Part shown: positions 18,656 to 28,560 of the stretch, in pieces
Numbering within the stretch: the first letter of the stretch is position 1
How the letters are laid out: every line of letters begins with the position of its first letter
Source: Penium margaritaceum
Lineage: Eukaryota > Streptophyta > Zygnematophyceae > Desmidiales > Peniaceae
NCBI GenBank assembly: GCA_023375785.1
Contig: SZWC01008605.1
Coordinates: forward strand, 1-33,876
Length of the DNA: 33,876 bases
Reading direction: 5' to 3'
Notes under the pieces: model-generated
Databases searched by the model: none
The model's input: only the letters and a program-made list of their open reading frames with translations
Told to the model about the DNA's origin: nothing
Program-made: the position numbers and the translations under genes

Positions 18656-19206
18656 TCAAACCTCACAATGCAGACCGAGCTCCATGCAGCTCGTATCATG
18701 CCTGTCCTTGGGCTGTGCCTTGGTCATGGTGTCGGCGAGCAAATGTTTAGTGCCACAATGCACAATAGCCGCATCTCCCTTCGCCACCAAGTCCCGCACG
18801 TATTGATGCCGGATCTTGATGTGCTTGGTCCTCCTGTGCAGCACCGGATTCTGGGTCAGGTTGATGGCACCCATGTTGTCAACATTGAGTACCGTCGGCT
18901 TCCTTTGCGACACCCCAATCTCCTTTAGCAGCTGTCGTAGCCACACCACCTCCTTTGCAGCTTCCGCGAGTGCGATGTACTCCGCTTCGGTGCTGGACAG
19001 TGCCACACAGTCCTACTTCCTGCTTGCCCACGAAACTGCTGCTCCACCAAGTACAAACACCTACCCTGACGTTGATTTTCTGTCATCCACATCACCAGCC
19101 CAGTCGGCATCGGAGTAGCCAACCAACTCGAGGGAGTCGTCACGAGCTCCCCCTCCAAACACGAGCCGTGACTGTTTTGTCGCCTTGAGATAACGGAGGA
19201 TCAGCT
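18656..19206 (-). pseudogene. pol: Copia-4 RNase H
   Basis: After a one-base frameshift near 19210 the frame reads LILRYLKATKQSRLVFGG, SDADWAGDVDDRKSTSGYVF, [37 protein letters not shown], then RRTKHIKIRHQYVRD and a natural TGA end. The TAG at 19013-19015 sits at the conserved Gln of S(K/R)KQxxVALSS. DADW is intact here, unlike in Copia-1. Confidence 0.9.
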
Positions 19207-20199
19207 TGCCGCTTGCCAATGGAGCGGCCCGGGGTCAGCAACATAGCGGCTCACTTGGCCCTCCAAGAAGGCCAGGTCAGTCCGCGTCGCCACCATTGCG
19301 TACATGATGCTCCCCATGGCAGACTGGTACGGCACACCTGCCATCTCCTCCTTCTCCTTGTCCGTGCTTGGCCCCGTGCTCGAGCTCAGCTCACATGTGG
19401 TGGTCATAGGTGTGCCAATGGGGTTTCACTCCTCCATGTTGTAGCAGTGGAGCACCTCTTGTACGTACTTTGCCTTTCCCATCTCCAGTGTGCGTGCCTT
19501 GCAGTCCCTCTTGATGGCAACACCGAGGTAGTACTCGAGCTCGCCCATGTCGGTCATTTTAAACCGACTGCCCGGCTGCCGCTTCAGGTTTACCAACTCC
19601 TCCATGTCTGAGGACACAAGGATGAGGTCATCCACATAGAGAATCACGATCTGGTGCAACCGCGGTTGCTTCTGCACGTACGCGCTCTGATCCGCTTTGC
19701 AGCTCTTGAAGCCAAGCTCGGCCATGAAGCCGTCCATTTTCAGGTACCACATGAGTGGCGCTTGCTTCACCCCGTAGAGCGCCTTGCGAAGCCGGCGCAC
19801 CTTCCCCTACGGCACGTCCACCCCCTCCGGCACCTCCATGAGGACCTCCTTGTCCAGATCGCCATTGAGGAACGTAGTTTTTACATCTATTTGGTGGACT
19901 TCGTAGTTGCGCGCCGCCGCCACCAAGAGGATGGGGCGAATGGAGGCAAACTTCGTCACCGCTGCGAAGGTTTCATCGTAGTGTTCACCCTTTCACTGGG
20001 CGTACCCCTTCGCAACCAGCCGTGCCATGTACCGCTCCACTTTCCCCTCCTTGGTGGGCTTCTTCTTGAAGATCCACTGGGAGCCGATGATTTTTGCGCC
20101 CTCCGGCCTGTCGATGAGCTGCCAAGTGTTGTTCTCTTCATGGGAGGCGAGCTCGGATTTTATGGCTGCCTCCCACTCAGCCCCATCCTTCTGCTGCAA
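19201..20199 (-). pseudogene. pol: Copia-4 reverse transcriptase
   Basis: WEAAIKSELASHEENNTWQLI, GSQWIFKKK, MARLVAKGYAQ then TGA, YDETFAAVTKFASIR, YEVHQIDVKTTFLNGDL, PEGVDVP then TAG, LRKALYGVKQAPLMWY, catalytic ILYVDDLILVSSD, DMGELEYYLGVAI, MEE then TGA, NPIGTPM, and YQSAMGSIMYAMVATRTDLAF. All segments share one frame. Catalytic YVDD is present. Apart from three stops the domain is full length. Confidence 0.92.
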
Positions 20200-20913
20200 T
20201 GCCTCCTTGACGGTCTCGGGCTCCTCTTGCGCAAAGAGCGCTCGAGCAAACCCAGTCCAGGTGCCCTGCGCGGAATCGTACCATTTTGCCGTCCTCCTTG
20301 AGCGTTTGCTTCTTTGAGGCTGCTACTGCTGAGGTTGTTGCTGCTGCTGCCGCTGTTGTTGCTACTGCTGCCCTCTCTCGGTCCCACTCGCACCGCTGGC
20401 CTGCTCCCCCTCTCTCGGGGACCATGGAGATGCGTGCTCACTCCCCGCCACCTCATTTAGCTCCACTTCTGCCGGTTCTTCGGACTCATTGTCCGACTTG
20501 GCTGAAGGAAAATCAGCCGCTCCCCCATCCCCCGGATGGTTTCCGCCGGTTGAAGCCGCTCAGACGTCACCCTCTTTTGTGTCCTCCCGTGTCTCCCCCT
20601 CAAGGAGTGGCAGCCACTCCCCATGCTTGGAGAGACCCGCGTCCTTGTCCAACCAACGGCTTTCCTTGTGGAACGTGACGTTGTGACTCTTCACGATCTG
20701 CTGCCTCTGCGGGTCAAAGAGCTGGTACGCCTTGCTCCCGCTCTCGTACCTGACGAAGATGCACCGGCCAGTCCGCGGGTCCAGCTTGTCCCGCCCCTCC
20801 CGTGCCTGCACAACAGCTTGTGCAACACATCCAAATGTGCAGAGGTGAGCCACAGTTGGCTTCCTCCCGCTTCATACTTCTTGTGGCATCTTCCACACCT
20901 TGGACTCCGCGTC
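20200..20913 (-). pseudogene. pol: Copia-4 integrase tail and polyglutamine linker
   Basis: The tail HLCTFGCVAQAVV..KLDPRTGRCIFVRYESGSKAYQLF..IVKSHNVTF is the conserved post-core copia segment. The linker carries Glu/Ser-rich sequence then a polyglutamine tract with two TAG codons inside it (20323-20325 and 20362-20364), then PQRSKRSRRTAKWYDS. The bounding stop after EGDV is TGA. Upstream, TGA replaces the Trp expected in PxEVWSGRKP near 20871. Confidence 0.88.
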
Positions 20914-21657
20914 CTTTAGCAGCTTTGTTGGCGTCAAGTTGATGATGTACGCCGCTGTCCATGCTGCCTCGCCCCAGTACCGCTGCGCGAGGCCGGCATC
21001 GCTCAACATGAACCAGACCATGTTGAGGATGATGCGGTTTGCCCTCTCGGCGACACCGTTCTGCTACGGAGAATGTGGCGTAGTTTTCTGCCATAGGATC
21101 CCCTTGCTCTTCATCTATGCTGAGCAACCCTTGTTCTTGCCGCCGTTGTCGCCCCAGAATGCCTTCACCTTCAACCGTGTTTGTCGCTCCACTGCCGCCA
21201 CGAACTCCTGCATGCAGGACAAGATGCCGTTTCTCCTCTTGATGATGTAGAAGTAGAGCTTGCGACTGTGATCGTCGATAAAGGTCACGATGTAGCGAGT
21301 GCCCCCAATGGAGCTCTCAAAGGGCCCACACACGTCAGTGTGCACCACCTACAACTTTGCCAATGCACACATCCCTTTGCCATCTAACGGCTACCGTGTC
21401 GCTTTGCCAATCAAGCACAGCTCGCACACTGAATTCTTGGCTGCTTCGATACCTTTGACATCAAGGTCCCACACCACCTCTTTCCTAGCCATCTCCTTCA
21501 CTGTTGCAGGTGTAACGTGGCAGAGGCGGTAGTGCCATAGGTCCAGGTTTCCTTCATCCTTCATTACGAGGTGGACGGCGTCAGCCCTCGCCGCATCGGC
21601 AAGGACCTTGGTACGAAGAAGGTACCGGTCCTCTTCCCTCTTACCACGTACAATCAC
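20914..21657 (-). pseudogene. pol: Copia-4 integrase finger and core
   Basis: Finger: LWHYRLCH (His-x4-His) and CELCLIGK (Cys-x2-Cys). Core: VHTDVCGPFESS (first Asp), YIVTFIDDHSRKLYFY, GDNGGKNKG (second Asp present), and QNGVAERANRIILNMVW (Glu present), so all three DDE residues are kept. TAG stops occur after GKATR, after LAKL, after CSA and at 21064-21066 within the SPQQNG motif. Same frame throughout. Only stops, no indel, separate this from an intact integrase. Confidence 0.92.
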
Positions 21658-21672
21658 CTCGCCACCCCTCTC

Positions 21673-22803
21673 CTACCGGATGATGGCCTCTTTCTTGTTG
21701 AAGAGTACCTTGAGTCCCTTGTCGGGAAGGCAGCTCACTGACAGCAGGTTTTCCCCAAAGTTGGGCATGTGGAGCACGTCGTAGATGGTGCACAGAATGA
21801 CTTTTCCGTTCACCACTGACTCGATACGAATATTGCCTTCGCCCGCAGCCAACTCTGTTTTGCCATTGGCCACTGTCATGCGCCGCTCGGTGACGCCGTA
21901 GGTGACAAATGCCGCCCGGTTGCATTGTGTGTGGCGGCCTGATCTAGAGTCGATCACCGTGACATCCGGATCTGTCAAGTCGGTAGACTCCCTGGCCATC
22001 ATGGCTTGGGTGTCCTTCTTCCCGCCCTTCCCCGGCTGGTCCGACTTCTTGTTGGGGCAGTCGCGTGCGTAGTGGCCTTGCTTTCCACAGTTGTAGCACT
22101 CCCCCCTGTTGTCATCTTTCTTGGTTCCCTGCTTGGCACCCTTCCCCTTCTTGCCTCCCCCTCCACCTGGAGGGTGGACGGCATAAGCGGAACTTGACGT
22201 TGCCTCGCTCTCTCTCCCACCACGCTGCATCCATTCATTGCGGACGTCCTCAGCCACTTTTGGGTACTTCAGCTCATCGGCGGACCAGCTGCCTACGATA
22301 GTGATCATGGGACTCCAACTGTCTGGCAAGGCCAGGAGGAGGATCATGGCTTGCAACTGAGGGTCGACCTTCCATCCACTGGCTACGCACTTGGCAGTAA
22401 GGGACACAATGTGCTGCAGGATCTCCATGATGACGTCGCCTTTGTTGGCTCAGAGGGTGATGAGCCTCTTACAGACAAAGAGCTGGTTAGCAAGGTTCGT
22501 GGACTAGTAGATGGTACAGAGCTTCTTCCAGGCCTCCGCGGCCTCCGTGCATCCTTGAATCAGTGCGCGCTGCGGTTGAGCTAGCGCTAACACCAACAAA
22601 GAAAGAGCCTTCTTCTTGCGCTTCTTGTACTTGTCCACTTCCTCCGGCGTCGCGGTATCCGGAGGGGCTGTCTCTTTACCGTTGACCAGCTCAAGCAGGC
22701 CCTTGTCATCGAGGTAGAACTCAAATTGCTACCTCCACAGAGGGAAGCCGTTCCCGCCAAACTTTGAGACGGTGCCAATGCTCTCTTGCTCGGTCGTTGC
22801 CAT
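21673..22803 (-). pseudogene. gag: Copia-4 Gag and protease
   Basis: Start at the ATG at 22803: MATTEQESIGTVSKFGGNGF then PLWR-TAG-QFEFYLDDKGLLEL. Gag continues with KKALSLLVLALAQPQ, AWKKLCTIY-TAG-STNLANQLF and RLITL-TGA-ANKGD. From 22428 it is open: IVSLTAKCVASG..ILLLALPDSW, then zinc knuckle CYNCGKQGHYARDC, and the protease motif VIDSRSGRHTQC. The family form in Copia-6 is VIDSGSGRHTQC, so the essential Gly next to the active Asp/Ser became Arg (GGA to AGA). A TAG ends the open frame after AIIR. Confidence 0.92.
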
Positions 22804-22854
22804 GGCGCGCGGCGGTAGCGTGAGAGTTGTAGAGCTAGGGTCCTTCTAGGCACA

Positions 22855-22868
22855 TGAGTCCATGATCC
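22855..22868 (-). promoter_or_regulatory. Copia-4 putative primer-binding site
   Basis: On the element strand GGATCATGGACTCA lies just inside the LTR. It does not match the tRNA-iMet 3' end. It does align with the Copia-2 site GGTTATGGGCCCA with one inserted base and three transitions, so it is likely a decayed internal tRNA-iMet site. Confidence 0.5.
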
Positions 22869-22870
22869 TT

Positions 22871-23588
22871 TGTTGTCACTAGTGTGTATGGAGGCACCCT
22901 TAAGGATGCCTAGCTCTCACTGGTTCATGCTACCAAAGTTAAGGGCAGCTAATGGACACCAATGGTGAAGAGTGTGGAGCACAAGGATCACGGATGTGAG
23001 TGGGTAGAATACGTCGCATTCAGTAGAACTGAATTGAAACACGTTTTTGTTACTACTTAGCACAGTGAGATTACATCAGATCCTTACATCATGTGATCTA
23101 AGCTTTCCAACGTATCTAAGCACGCCCAAATCGGAGCAGTAGAGCCCCTGCTACGGCCATCAAAGTAACCCTTGGTGGAGCCGTCCACCTTGCCTTGCAC
23201 GCTAGGCAATGGGAGGCGCTTTGATGATCGTCCGTCGGAGCACCTTTCCTCACCCAGAAGTCAAGGAGAAGTTCACCCTGGTCAAGGAGAGTCCTCTGGT
23301 TGCTTCCATTATGGCCCTGGTGCATGTGGGGTTGAACTCGGATCACTGGCGGTGGATTATCCCGCCACCCATGGCGGGTACTAGATTCCACCCGCCCAAC
23401 ACCCCAACTTCGGGCTAGGCTAAAATTCTGAATACACACTTAAATCGAGCGATTCAAATCTTGATCTTGCATGGAAAAATCCAAAGGATCCCAATCTAAA
23501 CTCAGATTAGGGTTTTGACTAATACTCAGTGGTCAAACCAGGGAGTACGATCAACGGCACTCATGGCAAGAGGCACACAATGTCAACA
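22871..23588 (-). repeat. Copia-4 5' LTR
   Basis: Begins TGTTGTCACTAGTG and ends CAATGTCAACA; partner of 17887-18602. Contains the GGCGGGT..ACCCGCC inverted repeat region (about 23353-23396), which is conserved in both LTRs. Confidence 0.94.
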
Positions 23589-23593
23589 GGAAG

Positions 23594-24960
23594 GTCATAC
23601 GGATCAAGTTAGTCTTTTGTGAGAAGGTGAAGTTTGATTCATTATAGGATCACTTCAAGACTCACTTGATGGCCAAGGGATTGTAAAAGGCCGAGGGTGT
23701 TCATTCTTCCGACTCCTTTGTGCCTTTTGCTCGTACGACCACAGCTCCTACTCTGTTCAACATCATTACTTAGCAGGACTGGGAGATGTACCAGATGGGT
23801 GTGAACAATATGGTCCTCCATGGCAATCTAGAGAAGGAGATCTGAATGGTTGAGCCACCTGGCTTCAAGGTTGGTGATAAGGTCGCATGCTTGCGCAAGG
23901 CCTTGTATGGCCTCAAGTGGCTACCCGGTACTAGAATTAGGAGATCATTGGCCGGCTACATAGCTCGTGTCGGCTATGTGCAGACTGATGCTCATCCATT
24001 CCTCTTTCTCTGACGGACAGCTGAGCACTTGACTTCCATCTTGGTCTATACTGACGACCTCATGGTTGCGTCTCAATCTATGGAGGTCATGAAGGAGGCC
24101 AAGGTGGTCCTTCAGGCTATGGATAGGATGAAGGACCTGATTCTAGAAGCTTTATTCCTCAAGGTAGAGATCATGTGTGATCGCCGACAGACATTTTTAC
24201 CGCACTAGACACTAGACACGCAATTCCCACATCTTGGGGGAGCAATTTTTTGACCTACTTGGTGTAGTTCCCACTGCCTCCACACCCATCACACCATACT
24301 GGTAAAATACCTTGAAGGTTCATGATCAAGCACAGGTGGGAAAGACAGTGGACGTGATCCTGTACTTGTGCATCATTGGCTCACCGATGTACATGGCCAA
24401 GACAAGTTAACCTGAAATCACCTTTGTCGTCAACATCCTTGCACAATTCTCACTATTCCCTCAGGCGAGAGTCCTTTGTGCGGCTCTGCAAGTGATGTGG
24501 TATGTGTTTTTCACACCGTACCTCGGACTTTGCTTTTTTTGGTAGTGTTTGGTGGTTGTTAAATGCCACATGGAAAATGACTGGGCCTTGAGCCCTCAAG
24601 GGCACAGGCAGACTGGCTATGAGTTTTGGCTAGGTGGCACTACTGTTCCATGGCGTGGTGACAAGCAGGGAATTATACTAAGAAGCTTGTCAGAGGTAGA
24701 GTATAATGATTTTTGGGGTTGAGACTGCTGAGTTGGTGTAGCTGCAATGGTTGTTCTGAGATTTACGTCAGTCTTCCATCATTCTGTGAGTGACAACCAA
24801 AGTGCTCGTGCCATTGCAGATAAATTCAGTGTGTTTCATGTATGTACAAAGCAAATTACTGTTCTGTATCATTTTGTGCATGGTTTTGTGGAACATCAAG
24901 TGATTGTCCTTCATCTGGATCGGCACGACAATGTAACAGGCTAACTTCCTTACCAAGGCA
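23594..24960 (+). pseudogene. pol: Copia-3 reverse transcriptase remainder and RNase H
   Basis: Resumes directly after Copia-4: THLMAKGL-stop-KAEGVHSSDSF, TLFNIIT-TAG-QDWEMYQMGVNN (TAG at 23771-23773, Gln expected), EPPGFKVGDKVACLRKALYGLK, then ILVYTDDLMVASQS in place of YVDD, and VVLQAMDRMKDL. After 24210: GSPMYMAKTS, FVVNILAQFS, YVFFTPYLGLCF, QTGYEFWLGGTTVPW, and finally DNQSARAIADKFS, TKQITVLYHFVHGFVEHQ. Numerous stops and frame changes. Confidence 0.82.
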
Positions 24961-25027
24961 CTGGCATACAGAAAGGTCACTGCGGCCATTTGTTCTGTCC
25001 AGATTTATCCCTTGCCTGAAGGTAGAT

Positions 25028-25048
25028 GAAGGGAAGGGGGGGGGGGGG
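25028..25048 (+). promoter_or_regulatory. Copia-3 polypurine tract
   Basis: GAAGGGAAGGGGGGGGGGGGG directly before an N (25049) and the TG start of an LTR at 25052. The homopolymer next to N suggests its length is uncertain in the assembly. Confidence 0.7.
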
Positions 25049-25051
25049 NTC

Positions 25052-25869
25052 TGTACATAAAGTCGACCGTGACCACTCGACCTTGTCCATGCTCGTGAAA
25101 ATCCCTGATGCAGACCAAGGTGGCACCAAAGCACCATCGTGTGGTGATCCAACCATCTGCGGCTGCAGGAAAACTGCCACGATTTCCTGGAGACTTGTTG
25201 AGGCACTCTGCCCTTTTTCTGCAACATCTAGAGTTTTCTTGGTGGACTGGCCTTGGACTCAATTTGCATTTTTTTGCACTGTGTTTCCACCATCTGATGC
25301 TGGACCCTTGCATGTGTACAGTTGTTGTATCCGGCTTGGGATTCTACATGGTTAGGTTCAGAAAGTTCTACATTCGAATGCTTGTACACTGAGTCATGGC
25401 CAAAACAGTGGTTTTTGGTCGGGTTGAGGGCAAAATGACCCTGTTGCATATGTCACCCACTGCGCCGTGGCAGAGTTATGGTAGAATAATCATTCCTAAA
25501 CTTCCTAGTGTTTATCTCTGGTTGTGAGACTGAGATAATGCTGTTCTAGGCTTTGGCTGGTGGTGAGTGGGTTGGCAACAGCACCCTAGCTCGTCCGAAT
25601 GTTGGATGACTCCCATGGACAATCAGGGCATAGTGGAAATCATGAAGCTCATGGTCAAGCCCTCCACGGTGAGAGACAAGGAAGCTTGTTGCAATCTCAC
25701 TCATTTCTCACCCTTCAGTCTCTTGCTTCCTCTTGCAAACCTGTGACTGTGGACTCCTTGATTGCACTCGATGCTTCTGCCTCAGGAATGCAGATCCTAC
25801 TTGGCTTTCCCCTCTTTCCTCACTTGCAGCAGGAAGTGTGTGTGTAAAAGAGGCATGTTGCGTCAACTA
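25052..25869 (+). repeat. LTR shared by Copia-3 (3') and Copia-5 (5')
   Basis: Starts TGTACATAAAG right after a polypurine tract and ends CAACTA (terminal CA probably mutated to TA) one base before a tRNA-iMet PBS. Bounded on both sides by the correct priming signals, it is an LTR by position. No second copy is present in the window for direct comparison, so exact ends are inferred. Confidence 0.6.
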
Positions 25870-25870
25870 C

Positions 25871-25882
25871 TAGTATCAGAGC
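25871..25882 (+). promoter_or_regulatory. Copia-5 primer-binding site
   Basis: TAGTATCAGAGC matches TGGTATCAGAGC at 11 of 12 positions, with one base between it and the LTR as in Copia-1. The change G to A fits the same C/G transition bias seen elsewhere. Confidence 0.85.
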
Positions 25883-26167
25883 AAGGGAAGTGTGTCCTCA
25901 CCCCTTGCAAAGGGAAAACAGGGTTGTGGGACAGCAGTCATTGCTTCTTCGCTGCCAGCAGGAGCATCGGAGGCCACCACATCTGCAGGTGGTGCTGCTT
26001 CTGCAGCAGGCATCACACCACGCACCAAGCCACAGCTGTGGCCGGATTGGCTGTAGCCACAGCAGGTTGTGCAGCGCACAAGCCATCCACAAATGCAGCC
26101 GGCCAGAGGCAGCAGCAGGTGTAGTAGCACAGTCAGCTACCACCTCAGCAAAGGCCGCAGCAGTTAA

Positions 26168-26450
26168 GCTGCGACCTAAGCAAAGACCCGAGCCGCTGGC
26201 TGCAACCTAAGCAGAGACCGCAGCCGCCTGGCTGCGACTTCAGCGCAAACCACAGAAGTTGGCTGCAACCTTAGGAGAAGCCACATCTGCTGAGCTGTGA
26301 CATCAGCAACAACCGCAGCCACTGGGCTGTGACCTAAGCAGGGGGTCCGAGCTGTTGGGCTGTGACTTAAGGAGGAGCCGCAGGAGCTGGAATGCAATGT
26401 CAGCACAGACTGTAGCCACTGGGCTGCAACTTTAGAAAACAGCAGCAGCA
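26168..26450. repeat. ~32-bp minisatellite in Copia-5 leader
   Basis: GCTGCRACYT-AGC-ACCGCAGCC-like units start at about 26168, 26199, 26231, 26262, 26294, 26326, 26359, 26390 and 26423, spaced 31-33 bases, about nine units with substitutions. It lies between the PBS and gag, in the untranslated leader. Confidence 0.85.
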
Positions 26451-26509
26451 TAAGCCCTTTGAGTGCACGTCATCCGTCACTAAAACAACTACAGCTTGGT
26501 CAGTTCTGA

Positions 26510-26870
26510 TCCTCTTTCTCTCTGGGGCCTCTTTTGGTGGGGATCTATCTCTCATACTCCCTCACAGCAATGCACGGTCTAGACAGCCGGAGTATCCAGG
26601 CTTTGAGCTCCGTCACGCGGTCCTCCAGCAGAGCCAGAGGCAGAATGCTGCCAGATTTTCCTGCGGCACTTCGCACTGCATTGTGGACTTTTGCACAGTG
26701 CTCTCCCTCTGTTCGTCACTTTTGGGCTGGGTTGCCTCTTCTTCTCTATCTCACAGCACTTCCAACCTGAGTATCCAGGCCTCGGGCTCTGCCACACAAT
26801 TTTCTGGTGAAGCCAGAGGCTGATTGCTGCCTGGATTTTTCGGGCAGCGGTGTCACTCACTTTGGTCTTT
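26510..26870. repeat. ~179-bp diverged direct duplication in Copia-5 leader
   Basis: AGTATCCAGG followed by GAGCTC/GGGCTC, CAGAGCCAGAGGC and TGCTGCC occurs at 26591 and again at 26770 (179 bases apart). A pyrimidine-rich CTCTTTCTCT/CTCTCCCTCT stretch precedes each, and the second copy runs to just before the gag start. Confidence 0.7.
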
Positions 26871-26897
26871 GCGTCCGCCCTCTCGTGAGAAATCCCA

Positions 26898-27210
26898 ATG
26901 TCTGGTACTCAGCCGGCGGGTGGGGGTGACACCCTGCTTGCAACGGATGGGTCCAAGCATCCTGGAAGTCCAACCACTCAGTGGCTAGACACCCAGGATG
27001 CAAAACTGCAGTCGATGAAGGCCATTCTCAACACGGTCCTGGCCAATCAGCGGATGCTACTGTCCCAACAGTATGGGCCGCAAACGTCTGGGCAGCCAGT
27101 CGAAAAAGAATCTGGGAGTTCGTCTGCAGCATGTGCTTGTACTTCATCTCAGCAGAAACAACAGCAGCCGCAGCAGCAGTGGAAACCACAGCCACAGCAG
27201 TAGAAGCAAC

Positions 27211-27241
<31 letters not shown>

Positions 27242-28560
27242 CAACTATAGCAGTCGTACCTAACCTTACTGCATTTTACCGATCACCTAGTCTAGTCTTT
27301 GGACTTGCAGTACGACATTCTGGACAATTGCTTCGCAGACCTATTCGAGACCTTACATTGTAGCTTTTTAGGACTAGCCGACGGCCGGTGGATGACATAT
27401 GACTGCGCGACCAAGGGGAGGGAGGCCGTGCATCATAGGATGTCGCCGCATCTAGCGTGGATCACCACCGACCGCCAGATCCGCATGCACTGCACACCCA
27501 CGGCCACACACAAGGCAGAAAAAATACACACAGGGTTATCAACGCTGTCAGGATTGTTCATGTTGACTGAAAGTCCAGTGAAGGACTTTTGATTCCTACC
27601 TCCACGAAACTCAGAATCCATTGGGTTTGAGGTTTGGGAGACCCAGTTTCACACCTGGGCTACCGAGGAACGATTTCTGCCATTTTACATCCGTGGCATC
27701 GGAGTCACCTTCTCGTTCCGTGCTGCATCAGTGGCCAGGGATGCAGCATGAGCAGTCTGTTGCAGAAGCCTGAGCGGCCAATACTCTTGTCCTTGCCTTT
27801 CCAGAGGACTCCATTTTGGAATTCAAGCCAGACGTGGCGGTTTTGACCTGACAGGGTGCGTACCCTCTTGGGGCGTGGCAGCTCGTTATCATCACTCAGC
27901 AAAGGGTCGGTCAGGCTGAAGTGAATGAGTGTGTTTGAGATTTCACCTCTCTACACCAGGGGGAAACCGAGGTTGCAGACGCCTAGTGGCATGGTGCAGT
28001 GCATGCCTACATATTCCCAGGCACACAGATGCCTCCATAGTAATCAGCACTGACTATGATCATGATGGGGCCGCACGAGAAAAATTTAGACTTCTTCCAT
28101 CACTTTGAGCCCACAGAACTGATGCGCATGGTGGAGAACAGCACTCTTCTTTCCTGGGAACATGACAACCTCATGCACATGCCAGGGTGCTATCTTCCTC
28201 CCATCGGTCATTTTGCTGCTACCATAGCTACTCCAACGGCCCTAGCTCCACCCATCTCTTCCATCCACCCATCCTTGCCACCAATTTCTTCCTCCTCGAA
28301 ATCTCTTTCAATGACTGCTGGTGCAGCACTGATTCTTGGCAAGGGAAAGAAAAGGTAGGGGAATAAATGGGGGAAGGGGATGCAGGGGCCCTCAGAAGCT
28401 ACAGGTGTTGGCCTGCGCTGCTGCAACTGTGGAGGCACAAGTGGCAGGTGCGTCTGTGTGTGCACAACTTTGCCAAGATTGGATGAGCGATGCATGATGC
28501 ATGACAGGCGTGTGCGAGTCACAACAGTGGCTCCTTGAGCACATCAAAGAGCGGTGCAGG
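26898..28560 (+). pseudogene. gag: Copia-5 Gag-like region
   Basis: Start at ATG 26898 (MSGTQPAGGGDTLLATDGSK). A Gln-rich segment follows with two TAG codons inside the CAG/CAA run (27201-27203, 27222-27224). Later parts can be read in shifting frames: GRPSFTPGLPRNDFCHF, VASESPSRSVLHQWPG, TLVLAFPEDSILEFKPDVAVLT, YPLGAWQLVIITQQRVGQAE, then HEKNLDFFHHFEPTELM and LLSWEHDNLMHMPG, ending with a broken zinc knuckle LRCCNCGGTSGRCVC near 28410. Assignment as Gag rests on position and the knuckle; I do not recognise this Gag family precisely. Confidence 0.6.

Larger units (their letters stand above)
17887..23588 (-). mobile_element. Copia-4: full-length Ty1/copia element nested in Copia-3
   Basis: 5.70 kb with LTRs of 716 and 718 bases, a target-site duplication AGAAG (17882-17886) and GGAAG (23589-23593) differing at one base, a PPT, and a PBS resembling that of Copia-2. 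The gag-pol frame from 22803 down to about 19210 is unbroken by indels but carries about 15 in-frame stops, mostly TAG. One frameshift follows near 19210. Copia-6 at the right end of the window is a close relative. Confidence 0.94.
16100..25051 (+). mobile_element. Copia-3: Ty1/copia element split by Copia-4
   Basis: Plus-strand copia pol, with integrase and the start of reverse transcriptase at 16100-17886 and the rest of reverse transcriptase and RNase H at 23594-25020. The gap is exactly filled by Copia-4 with its own target-site duplication. A PPT ends at 25048 and an LTR begins at 25052. The 5' LTR and gag are not recognisable. It is heavily decayed and older than Copia-4. Confidence 0.85.

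Noticed and set aside
19654..20301. 215-residue plus-strand open frame
   Set aside because: Antisense shadow of the Copia-4 reverse transcriptase and linker.
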